Source: an uncultured Clostridia bacterium
GTDB taxonomy: Bacteria > Bacillota_A > Clostridia > TANB77 > CAG-508
Reading direction: 5' to 3'
DNA length: 24,684 bases
Assembly (NCBI GenBank): GCA_947624715.1
Contig: CANQLO010000029.1
Span: 1-24,684 of the forward strand
Part shown: positions 17,182 to 23,801 of the stretch, piece by piece
How the letters are laid out: the number at the start of each line of letters is the position of its first letter
Position numbering within the stretch: position 1 is the first letter of the stretch
Program-made: the position numbers and the translations under genes
Notes under the pieces: model-generated
The model's database searches: none
Told to the model about the DNA's origin: nothing
The model's input: the letters and a program-made list of their open reading frames with translations, nothing else

Positions 17182-18099
17182 CTATTCTTCTCTTTCTTCT
17201 TCTCTTTCTTCTTCTCTTTCTTCTTCTCTTTCTTTTTCTCTTTCTTTTTTTCTTAAGACAATTCCTAAATTGATTCCTTCTTCTATTTCATCTAATCCTA
17301 ATGGTCTCCTTAACATTTTACCTATGACTTTAATTTCTTTGCTGTCTACTACTTTTCCTGATAATTCATTCCTAATTCTACTAATGTACTCGTCCAAGCC
17401 CATTGTTTCTAATTTTCTAGCGGCTATCAACTTCATTCTTTTCAAAATATTTTCAAAATTTATATCATAATTTTCAAAACCTTTTTCAAGCATAAAATCA
17501 CCACCGTCTAATCTAACTTCTGACAATCCCATATTTCTTTTTTCATCATATAATTTCACAAGTAAAGCTACCATGCTAGTATTTATAACTTTTCTATCTT
17601 GTTCTTTAAAATCATGAAATAGGTATTCTGGTTCTGGTGTCCAGATTCCCCATTCTTTATCTTCCACACCAATACATCTAGCTTGATAATAGTATGGTGT
17701 AACATATAGTTCTCTACTAGCACAATTTTTGTCTGCAAAATAATAGAGCGGAGTAATAACATTAGTCTTGTTATCTTTGCTTAATCTTTGCAAGTTTTCA
17801 AATTCTCTTTTCCCAGTTCCAAATGGTGTTGCTGGTTGATTTACTAAAAAGGTATATTGTCTGTTTTCATCAATGGTTAGAACATAAACTAGCTGTGTAC
17901 TCCCATAATTTATAAATTGTAATCTTTTTTGTTTACCTTGGAATTCTGGAACTGTATTACTTGAAACTACTTTGTTAATAAATTGATGTATTCTTAGAAA
18001 TTCTTCTAAAGTATTTTCTACACTATTTCTTTCAGGTGGCATTTTCAAATAATGCATCCCATAATTAGGTATACCTAAAGAGTCTTCTTTTTTTATCAT
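17182..18099 (-). CDS. unknown protein, divergent from a cleavable repressor, with an Arg/Glu repeat tail
   Basis: Function not recognised; 305 residues, soluble. Residues about 60-210 look faintly like a protein-kinase or aminoglycoside-phosphotransferase fold: INYGSTQLVYVLTID, a strand TFLVNQP, GKREFENLQRL, ELYVTPYYYQA as a hinge, and LDGGDFML as a possible catalytic loop. I cannot confirm that. The last about 20 residues are EREKEREEEREE-type repeats, encoded by a 12-bp tandem repeat and able to form a charged single helix of variable length. AAAGGAG precedes the ATG. The promoter has consensus spacing and is overlapped by three of the four repressor-type operators. The gene is therefore probably the main target of the adjacent repressor and induced when that repressor is cleaved. 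Confidence 0.6.
   Translation of the reverse strand: MIKKEDSLGIPNYGMHYLKMPPERNSVENTLEEFLRIHQFINKVVSSNTVPEFQGKQKRLQFINYGSTQLVYVLTIDENRQYTFLVNQPATPFGTGKREFENLQRLSKDNKTNVITPLYYFADKNCASRELYVTPYYYQARCIGVEDKEWGIWTPEPEYLFHDFKEQDRKVINTSMVALLVKLYDEKRNMGLSEVRLDGGDFMLEKGFENYDINFENILKRMKLIAARKLETMGLDEYISRIRNELSGKVVDSKEIKVIGKMLRRPLGLDEIEEGINLGIVLRKKEREKEREEEREEEREEEREE
17185..17250. repeat. 12-bp coding minisatellite (TTCTTCTCTTTC)
   Basis: Four near-perfect 12-bp units plus two variants, in frame, encode the Glu-Arg-Glu-Glu tail of the 305-residue protein. Copy number changes keep the frame and would change tail length. Confidence 0.85.
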
Positions 18100-18112
18100 G
18101 TAAATCTCCTTT

Positions 18113-18215
18113 TACTGTTTAACTGTAATTATAATACTACTGTTAAAATGTAATGTCAATAGTTTTTCTGTAATTTTTCAAAAAAAATATTGACTTTTTT
18201 TACAGTTAAGCCGTA
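18113..18215. promoter_or_regulatory. four repressor operators between the divergent genes
   Basis: A 16-bp motif TACTGTTTAACTGTAA occurs at 18113-18128. Related copies are at 18138-18153 (TACTGTTAAAATGTAA), at 18158-18173 (weaker, 11 of 16) and inverted at 18200-18215 (TTACAGTTAAGCCGTA). The first lies downstream of the minus-strand -10, the second fills that promoter's spacer, the third overlaps its -35, and the fourth overlaps the repressor's own -10. This layout implies strong repression of the 305-residue gene plus autoregulation. Confidence 0.7.
18131..18159 (-). promoter_or_regulatory. promoter of the 305-residue gene
   Basis: Minus-strand TTGACA (18154-18159), 17-bp spacer, TATTAT (18131-18136). 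An operator copy occupies the spacer. Confidence 0.75.
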
Positions 18216-18219
18216 TAAT
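18190..18219 (+). promoter_or_regulatory. promoter of the repressor gene
   Basis: TTGACT (18190-18195), 18-bp spacer, TATAAT (18214-18219), with an inverted operator overlapping the -10. Transcription would start very close to the ribosome binding site. Confidence 0.75.
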
Positions 18220-18236
18220 TATTGCAGGAGGCGGAA

Positions 18237-18863
18237 ATGGGCGATTTAGGAAATAAAGAAATTTTTGCAAAGAATTTAAATTATTATATGTTACTAAATC
18301 ATAAAGATAGGAATGATATTGCTAGAGATTTAGATTTACCTTATACTACTGTAACAGGTTGGTGTAAAGGAGAATTTTATCCTCGTATAGATAAAATTGA
18401 AGCATTAGCAAATTATTTTGAAATAAGAAAATCTGATTTGGTTGAAGAAAAAAATTTACCAACAAACAATAATAAACAAGCATTTCCTCTTTTAGGTACA
18501 GTTAAAGCAGGTTACAACTATTTAGCACAAGAAAATTGGATAGGTTATGTAAATTTAGATAAAGAAGTTTCAGACCCAGAAAATTATTTTGCATTGAAAG
18601 TAACTGGTGATAGTATGCAACCTATAATGTACGAAGATGATATAGTAATAGTTCATAAACAAAATGATGTCGAGAGTGGACAAGTTGTAATAGTTATTGT
18701 TGATGGAGAAGAAGCTACAGTAAAGAAGCTAATTAAATATGATGACCACATTGAATTAGTTGCTTTTAATTCTTATTATCCTCCAAGAAAACTAACGAAA
18801 AAAGATGATTTTAAAATTATTGGAAAAGTTACAGAAGCTAGAATAAAAAAGATATTCGAATAA
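18237..18863 (+). CDS. LexA/CI-like self-cleaving repressor (HTH-XRE plus S24 peptidase)
   Basis: A 208-residue regulator. An N-terminal helix-turn-helix (about 8-68, IARDLDLPYTTVTGWCKG) is followed by a linker and a C-terminal S24/LexA-type domain. The Ala91-Gly92 cleavage site is in TVKAGYN, the nucleophile is Ser126 in TGDSMQP, and the general base is Lys163 in EATVKKL. It should bind operators as a dimer and cut itself when RecA filaments form, as LexA and CI do. The frame opens at a TTG at 18222, but AGGAGG (18226-18231) is five bases from the ATG at 18237, which I use. It is divergent from the 305-residue gene and shares the operator region. No phage structural genes are near, so this is a stand-alone SOS-type switch. 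Confidence 0.9.
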   Translation: MGDLGNKEIFAKNLNYYMLLNHKDRNDIARDLDLPYTTVTGWCKGEFYPRIDKIEALANYFEIRKSDLVEEKNLPTNNNKQAFPLLGTVKAGYNYLAQENWIGYVNLDKEVSDPENYFALKVTGDSMQPIMYEDDIVIVHKQNDVESGQVVIVIVDGEEATVKKLIKYDDHIELVAFNSYYPPRKLTKKDDFKIIGKVTEARIKKIFE

Positions 18864-19322
18864 AATACTTCTAACATTACAAATCAACTATATACTAATA
18901 TCAGTAATAATATTGTTGATTCAAATTCAACAACTAAAGATAATGATGTTACTAATAATATAAACCAGAATGATACTCCTATAGTCAATCAACAACAGGA
19001 AAACAGTAGTTCAAACAATCAATCTTCACAAACAGCTAACTCTCTAGACTCATTAAAAGAAGATTCTAATGTATCTTCTACTCAAATTAAAGAGGAAACA
19101 TCTACTCCTTCTCCAAATACATCTACTCCTTCTTCCGAAACATCTATTTCTTCTCCAGATAAATCTACGCAAACTAATACAGATGAACAAATGGTATGGG
19201 TTGGAGATACAGGAACAAAATATCACAAACAGAATTGCAGAACTCTAAAAGGTAATGGTCATCAAATCACTATGCAACAAGCTATCGCAGAAGGTAGAGA
19301 AGCTTGTAAAGTTTGTTATTAA
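18864..19322 (+). pseudogene. 5'-truncated fossil of a secreted Ser/Thr/Asn-rich protein
   Basis: Directly after the repressor TAA the same frame stays open for 152 codons with no start codon until an ATG at 19191. It encodes a long Asn/Ser/Thr/Gln-rich linker with TSTPSPNTSTPSSETS-type repeats. A compact end domain follows: VWVGDTGTKYHKQNC, ITMQQAIAEGREACKVCY. That YHxxxC...A...G...CxxC pattern is a known small domain found at the C-terminus of secreted nucleases and other surface proteins. The ATG at 19191 has no ribosome binding site. The likeliest reading is a broken gene whose 5' part was lost when the repressor module joined it. Stop-codon readthrough from the repressor is a less likely alternative. 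Confidence 0.65.
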
Positions 19323-19333
19323 TTTTTATATAT

Positions 19334-19370
19334 AAAAAAGATAATGTACTTGGTCGCCAAACTTTATACA
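19334..19370. repeat. 37-bp direct repeat, copy A
   Basis: Matches 20208-20244 at 36 of 37 bases and contains TTGGTCGCCAA. The two copies, 874 bp apart, bracket the MazF gene and the candidate small RNA. A role as recombination (att-like) sites is plausible. Confidence 0.8.
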
Positions 19371-19411
19371 AAAGCTAGAAAATGATGAGAAAGGAGGAGA
19401 AATTAATACTA

Positions 19412-19918
19412 ATGAATATTGAAATTAATAAAGTACAATATATTTTAGAATGGGTAAAAAAGCAAATATATCTTGATGCTAACGCAGAAAAAGCAAAAAA
19501 TAGAATAGTTCATCGTGGCGAAGTATATCAATGCGATTTTGGAGTAGGAATTGGTTCTGAAATGCAAAAAGAAAGACCTTGCTTGGTAATTCAAGGAAAT
19601 GTTGGTAACATTAATTCAAGTAATGTAATAGTAGCTCCAATTACTCATGCAAATAAAACTATTCCTTCAATGACTCATATCACTCCTCAATATTCAGCTA
19701 ATGGAGAAATTTTATTAGATGGTCAAGTTAATCTTTCTAATATTCAAACAGTAAGTAAAGCCAGATTAGGAAATTTTATAACTAAATTATCTAAAGAAGA
19801 TATGAATAATGTGAATCAATCATTATATGTTAGCTTAGGATTAATGAAAGAAATTAAAGGATATGAGCGAAAAATTGAAAATCTTAATAACTATATAGAA
19901 AAATTAAAAAATAATTAA
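19412..19918 (+). CDS. MazF/PemK-family toxin (endoribonuclease), no antitoxin seen
   Basis: A 168-residue protein. The MazF core begins at VHRGEVYQCDFGVGIGSEMQKERPCLVIQ, with the conserved RGEVY strand, GSE and RPCLVIQ. IVAPIT and a QVNLSNIQTVSKARLG segment follow, fitting the RNA-cutting toxin fold. An N-terminal helical extension of about 30 residues (NKVQYILEWVKKQIYLDANAEKA) and a C-terminal helix (KGYERKIENLNNYIEKLKNN) are extra. The frame opens at an ATG at 19382, but AAGGAGGAG (19391-19399) precedes the ATG at 19412, which I prefer. No small antitoxin gene is upstream or downstream. It sits alone between 37-bp direct repeats, beside a candidate small RNA. Confidence 0.85.
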   Translation: MNIEINKVQYILEWVKKQIYLDANAEKAKNRIVHRGEVYQCDFGVGIGSEMQKERPCLVIQGNVGNINSSNVIVAPITHANKTIPSMTHITPQYSANGEILLDGQVNLSNIQTVSKARLGNFITKLSKEDMNNVNQSLYVSLGLMKEIKGYERKIENLNNYIEKLKNN

Positions 19919-19956
19919 AAGTAAATAATAATAAATAACAAAAAATAAACTAACAG

Positions 19957-19985
19957 TTGACAAAAATCCCTATACATGGTAAAAT
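19957..19985 (+). promoter_or_regulatory. strong promoter without a following ORF
   Basis: TTGACA (19957-19962), 17-bp spacer, TAAAAT (19980-19985), just after the MazF gene and pointing to a region with hairpins and a strong terminator but no coding frame. Confidence 0.75.
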
Positions 19986-19991
19986 AAAAAT

Positions 19992-20170
19992 ACAAAGATG
20001 TTGTTTTTATGTAAACAATAGTAGTATTCAACAAATATGAAAATCTTTTTAGATTTTTAGTATTTGGAATATTTTTAAGCTTTTAGCATAGACTATTAGC
20101 ACAAATATGTTGTAAGTTTTCACTTACAATAGTATTAAAAAGAGATTTGAGGAAACTTAAATCTCTTTTA
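19992..20170 (+). ncRNA. candidate small RNA of about 180 nt
   Basis: Bounded by a consensus promoter and a strong intrinsic terminator. Internal structure includes AAAATCT-TTTT-AGATTTT (about 20040-20057), AATAGT near 20021 pairing with ACTATT near 20090, and TTGTAAG/CTTACAA (20110-20116 with 20123-20129). No open frame with a ribosome binding site lies inside. I do not recognise a known RNA family. 6S-like RNA, an antitoxin RNA for the adjacent MazF, or an element-encoded regulator are possibilities only. Confidence 0.45.
20138..20169 (+). terminator. intrinsic terminator of the candidate small RNA
   Basis: A 14-bp stem AAAAGAGATTTGAG / CTTAAATCTCTTTT (one G-U pair) closed by a GAAA tetraloop, with the 3' arm ending in TTTT. 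Confidence 0.85.
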
Positions 20171-20192
20171 TTATTTAAACGTTTTTCTAATC

Positions 20193-20252
20193 ATGGCAAA
20201 ACGTAAAAAAAAAGATAATGTACTTGGTCGCCAAACTTCATACATTATCTAA
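20193..20252 (+). pseudogene. 19-residue gene fragment containing repeat copy B
   Basis: An ATG at 20193 opens MAKRKKKDNVLGRQTSYII and stops at 20252. Copy A of the repeat, read in the equivalent frame, gives KKDNVLGRQTLYKS. This could be the 5' end of a gene cut by element integration at the repeat. The gene is not recognised, and there is no clear ribosome binding site. Confidence 0.3.
20208..20244. repeat. 37-bp direct repeat, copy B, within a palindrome
   Basis: 36 of 37 bases match copy A at 19334-19370. Unlike copy A, this copy is followed by bases that make it palindromic: AGATAATGTA pairs with TACATTATCT around an inner TTGG-TCG-CCAA. It lies beside the 3' end of the integrase gene, where the attachment site of such elements normally is. 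Confidence 0.75.
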
Positions 20253-20302
20253 TTAAATAAGGTTACTACTTGTTTTAGTAGTTTATTATATTATACTATA
20301 AT

Positions 20303-20334
20303 AAAATCTAGCATACTCAAATATGCTAGATTTT
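20303..20334. terminator. bidirectional terminator-like hairpin
   Basis: AAAATCTAGCATA (20303-20315) pairs perfectly with TATGCTAGATTTT (20322-20334), with T/A-rich flanks on both sides. Confidence 0.7.
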
Positions 20335-20582
20335 AATAATTTTTATGTAATTGGAGGCGACAACCAATAAAGAACCATATTCAAATAGCTGTATTTCTGC
20401 ATAAAACAGAATATTCAATATTCAAAATTATTGCAGTTTTATTGCAAATACTTAAAAATATGGTTTAAACCACCATAAATGAGATGGTTTTAATAATCAT
20501 AAAATATATAAATAATTAACCAAAAATCAAATCCAAAAGGATTTAAAATAAGAGCAATAAATAATATTGCTCTCATAGGTCA
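20335..20582. other. integrase-proximal noncoding region with several hairpins
   Basis: No gene is seen. It contains inverted repeats (AACCATATT near 20371 with AATATGGTT near 20457; AAACCA with TGGTTT at about 20466-20489; AAATCC-AAAA-GGATTT) and the integrase terminator. Such a region beside an integrase 3' end is the usual place for attachment and arm-binding sites. That is inference. Confidence 0.4.
20551..20573 (-). terminator. integrase terminator
   Basis: AGAGCAATA/TATTGCTCT, a 9-bp stem with 5-base loop, just after the restored integrase stop codon (20583-20585), followed on the minus strand by TTATTTT. Confidence 0.7.
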
Positions 20583-21800
20583 TTATTCAGCATTTTCATT
20601 TATTGCTCTAATATCATTGATTTCTAAATATTGGTTTACTTTATCAACTTCACTTTCTTTAAATCTATCAAATACAGATGTATAAGTTCCGTAAGGTAGT
20701 TTCTATATCAGCGTGTCCAAGTATTTTTTGCAAAGTTACAGCTCTCATTCCAGCTTCAATACACCTTGTAGCAAATGTATGTCTTAAGCAATGTGTATTA
20801 TACGAACTTGTTTTTGAATTTATTTTTCTAATTTTTCCTCTAGACTTATCATTTCTTTGAAAAGTATAAATTTTAGTGCCGATATTTGCGTCCTTTAGAA
20901 TGCGCTTAAATTGAGAATTTATAGTTGAGGTTAATATAAAAGAACCATCTTTTTTAGTAAATAAAAATCCTACTTTATTATTATATTGTTTTAGTATAGT
21001 CTTTAAAGAGTTTGGCATAGGAACATCCCTAATTCCATTATAAGTTTTAGTTGAATTTCCGAGTTTTTGCTTTCCGTCTTTTCCTCTGGTAATACTTCTT
21101 CTAATGTGTATAATCTTATTCTTAAAGTCTAAATCTTCTCTTTTTAAAGCTAAACATTCTCCGCACTCTTATTCCTGTTTCAATAAGGACATAATAAATG
21201 TCCTTGTATTTATAAGGCTTTTTCTCCAGTTGTTGTAGAAAAAGCTTATGTTCTTCTATTGTTAGTGCTTCTACTTTTTTATCTGGTCTTTTGCTTCGTG
21301 GTTTTATTATATTTCCTTTTATTGAAAATGGGTTTATGCTAATAATTTGTAGTAACATTGCTTTATTAAAAACGCTAGATAATGACATATAAATTTTTTC
21401 GATATATGAATTTGAATATGTTACCATTTCTAATAAACAGTCATTTATTTGTACTGCATTAACCTTTTGAATAGGTATATCTGCTATATACATATTCTTG
21501 ATAATCTTTGCAGTTTGCAGATTTCTTGCTTGAGTATTTTCAGTAACTATATTTGACTTTTCCTGTTCTTCCAAAATTATATCTAGTATTTCTTTAATGG
21601 TAATTTTACTTTTGTCTATAAATTTGTTTTCTTTAATATTTACTAAAGCTTTATGCAATTTTTCTGCAACCTCTGTTCTAGTATCTGCATATACTGCTTT
21701 TCTTTTGTTATTTGCAGTAAATTGTCCTACCCATTTTTTTAACCTCTCATTCCAATAGATAGTTCCGTTCTCCGTTTCCTCGTCTTCCTTTTTTAATCAT
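20583..21800 (-). CDS. int: Tn916-type tyrosine integrase, frame broken at three CGG sites
   Basis: A site-specific recombinase that would insert and excise the element. Skipping one C at each of 21767, 21163 and 20691 gives a continuous 404-residue protein with typical length and motifs. These are an N-terminal RGNGEGTIYW arm-binding start, a SAM-like core-binding domain (about 60-165), and catalytic Arg211 (TGIRVGE), His336 and Arg339 (THCLRHTFATR), His362 (LGH) and Tyr372 (LGTYTSVF). The ATG at 21800 has GGAG upstream. Unshifted reading stops after 17 codons. The separate pieces seen without the shifts are 21122-21658 and 20668-21018. All three breaks are an in-frame CGG before a Gly codon. 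No other damage is present, so it is either very recent decay or decoded by +1 frameshifting. Confidence 0.85.
20689..20691 (-). other. +1 frame-change site 3 in the integrase (CGG before Gly370)
   Basis: Reads ACC TTA CGG AAC; skipping C20691 gives TTA GGA ACT TAT, restoring the segment with the catalytic Tyr372 two codons later and the natural C-terminus. Confidence 0.85.
21161..21163 (-). other. +1 frame-change site 2 in the integrase (CGG before Gly213)
   Basis: Reads ATA AGA GTG CGG AGA; skipping C21163 gives AGA GTG GGA GAA, restoring the TGIRVGE box with catalytic Arg211. Confidence 0.88.
21765..21767 (-). other. +1 frame-change site 1 in the integrase (CGG before Gly12)
   Basis: Reads GGA GAA CGG AAC; skipping C21767 gives GAA GGA ACT ATC, restoring the standard GNGEGTIYW opening of this integrase family. 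Three codons earlier AAC GGA holds the same letters out of frame and needs no correction. Confidence 0.85.
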
Positions 21801-22140
21801 AATTACTACTCCTTTTCTTTATATTTGAGGTTAGTACATGTATTATTGGAATTTTGACATAATTTAATTTCGTTTTCTATTGCAAGTATTATTTGATATG
21901 ACATTTCTATTTTAAAATTTCAAATATAAATGCCCCTCTAAAATAAATATAAAGTGAGCAATGCAATTTTTTTATTTCTAGCTATTAAAACTTGTGTGAA
22001 AAAACAGGAAATGGGTTGAAAGCATTGATATGACTAGTTTTCAATACCACATAAATTTTTTTAAATTTCTCAAGTTATATTTATATTAGAGGGGTAGGTA
22101 ATACTTCTTCAAAATTTATTAAAAAGGGGGAATTTTCAAA
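21801..22140. promoter_or_regulatory. divergent control region with a 20-bp inverted repeat
   Basis: No gene. CCCCTCTAAAATAAATATAA (21933-21952) is matched in inverse by 22075-22094 at 19 of 20 bases. Each arm faces one of the divergent genes (integrase and excisionase) and contains an AT-rich -10-like stretch ending in AGAGGGG, as if both transcripts start in mirror-image promoters bound by one regulator. A TTGAAA/TTTCAA pair lies between them. Confidence 0.5.
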
Positions 22141-22332
22141 ATGGAAAATTCAAAAACAGTTTTAGTAGATATTAACACAATAGCAAAAAGGCTTGGTGTA
22201 AGTGTCGGACTAATTAGGAAATTAAGGTATGCAGGTGAAATACCTTATGTACCACTTTCAAAATCTTGTCTTCGCTTTAGTATTGAAGATGTAGATAACT
22301 GGTGGAAGCAAAAACAAAAAGGGGGTTTTTAA
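22141..22332 (+). CDS. excisionase-like small DNA-binding protein (MerR/HTH_17 type)
   Basis: A 63-residue winged-helix protein with VDINTIAKRLGVSVGLIRKLRYAGEIPYV, the recognition pattern of AlpA/Xis-type and HTH_17 proteins, and the closing FSIEDVDNWWKQK typical of them. In integrative elements such proteins bend DNA for excision or regulate early genes. AAAGGGGG stands upstream of the ATG. The gene ends one base before the primase ATG, and the primase ribosome binding site (GGGGG) lies inside its last codons, so the two are coupled. It is divergent from the integrase across a shared control region. Confidence 0.85.
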   Translation: MENSKTVLVDINTIAKRLGVSVGLIRKLRYAGEIPYVPLSKSCLRFSIEDVDNWWKQKQKGGF

Positions 22333-22333
22333 A

Positions 22334-23757
22334 ATGGATATTAATTATGTTCAAGATGCAAAAGATGAGGCAAAGTATTTTAGAAATGGTAAATTTCTTC
22401 ACAATGTTTTTGCTAGAGATTTAATTCGAGATTATAACATTATTCGATTAAATAATAACCAGCTTTTTATTTATGAAGATGGAATTTATGAGAATAATAG
22501 CAAAACTCATAAAATAGAAACAGCTATATTAGACGAAATAGATAGTTTGAAAACTTACAATATAAAAGAAGTTATGAATTATATTCGTCTCAAGAGTGAG
22601 GTTAAAAAAGAAGCTGATGAAAGGTATATTGCTTTCCAAAACTGTATATTAGACATTAACGAGTTAAAAGAAATTCCTTTCACTCCTGATATTATTCTTC
22701 AAAGTAGAATAAATGCACCATATATTAAGTATGATGAAAATGTTAAAAACGAAGAAGTGGACAAATACTTTAGTGATGTAACTTTTAATAATGAAGAGTT
22801 AATTGACTTTTTATATGGCATAATTGGTTACTCTTGTTATAGAAGCAATGATTTTCAAATTGCTTTTGTTCTAAAACGGAAGAGGTCGGTAATGGTAAAA
22901 GTAGGTTCTTCGATATTATTAACGCACTTCTTGGAGATAATGCGACAAACATTACTCTTAATAAATTAACTGGGGAAAAGTTCTCTGCTAGTTCAATTTA
23001 TGGCTCTACTGCTGTAATTGCAGATGATGTACACGACACAAAGTTAGTCGATACTGGACTATTAAAAACAATTATTGCTGGTGGAAGTATAAATGCAGAG
23101 TTCAAATTTGAAACACCTTTTGATTTTAAACCATTTGCGACTTTATTAATTGGTATGAATAACACAGTAACATTTGACGATTCATCTTATGGTTTTCAAA
23201 GACGATTTAAGATTATTCCATTCAATGCAGAAATGGATAATAGTCCTGATCGTAAAATTGATTTGGCTAAAATCTTATGCAAACCTGAAAATTTACAATA
23301 TATTTGCTCTAAAGCAATGTATCATTTGCATAATATAATAAAAGCTGGAAAGTTTACAATTCCAAAAATCGTTGAAGAAACTACTGCTGATTATATGTTA
23401 GAAGGAAATCCAGTAAAAAGGTTTGTAACAGAAGCAAATATTAGAAAATATGAAGTAGTTGAAACTCACGCTGAATATAATGCTTGGGCAAAAGAAAGAG
23501 GCTATGCAATGTTAAGTAAGAAAAAATTTGGCGAAGAAATGCACTCATTAAACTTTAGAACCGTCAGAGGTTCTACTGGAGACAGGCAATACTATTATGT
23601 TGCTCACGATTACAGTGAAGAAGAACAAGAATTTGAAAATAGAATGACAGAACTTGATAGAATACTTACAGCTAATACACAAGAAGAATTAGATGCACTC
23701 ACTTTTAATACTCCTAATATTCCAGACGATATAGAGTGGCCAGAACTCATTATATAA
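22334..23757 (+). CDS. D5/P4-type primase-helicase, frame broken at two CGG sites in the P-loop
   Basis: A superfamily-3 helicase of the phage/plasmid D5_N primase family, which would unwind or prime replication of the element. Skipping C22877 and C22887 gives 473 residues without interruption. These include an N-terminal D5_N-like region (ERYIAFQNCILDI at about 97-109, FLYGIIGYSCYR), Walker A GRGGNGKS at 182-189, Walker B AVIADDVHD, a sensor segment LLIGMNNTVTF, QRRFKIIPF, and an acidic C-terminus. Both breaks lie inside the codons of the Walker A loop. Unshifted reading ends at 22969 and the remainder reopens at 23155-23757. Everything else is intact. It overlaps the ribosome-binding region of the excisionase gene and is followed by a terminator. 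It is either a fresh pseudogene or expressed through two +1 shifts. Confidence 0.85.
22877..22879 (+). other. +1 frame-change site 4 in the primase (CGG before Gly182)
   Basis: Reads CTA AAA CGG AAG; skipping C22877 gives AAA GGA AGA GGT, the first part of the Walker A loop. Confidence 0.85.
22887..22889 (+). other. +1 frame-change site 5 in the primase (CGG before Gly185)
   Basis: In the frame set by site 4 the next codons are AGA GGT CGG TAA; skipping C22887 gives GGT GGT AAT GGT AAA AGT, completing GRGGNGKS and avoiding an immediate stop. Confidence 0.85.
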
Positions 23758-23768
23758 ATTTGTGTACT

Positions 23769-23801
23769 CCATAATTTTAAATTATGGGGTGCCTTTTTTT
23801 T
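23769..23801 (+). terminator. intrinsic terminator of the primase operon
   Basis: CCATAAT (23769-23775) pairs with ATTATGG (23781-23787), followed by a run of eight T shortly after. Confidence 0.7.

Noticed and set aside
19334..20244. tRNA 3' end as the integration target in the 37-bp repeat
   Set aside because: No T-arm consensus or acceptor pairing can be formed around either copy.
21789..21794. Homopolymer slip (six A on the coding strand) as the cause of the first integrase frame break
   Set aside because: Correcting there also restores the frame but gives KKEDEETENGTIYW, whereas correcting at the CGG gives the family-typical RRGNGEGTIYW.
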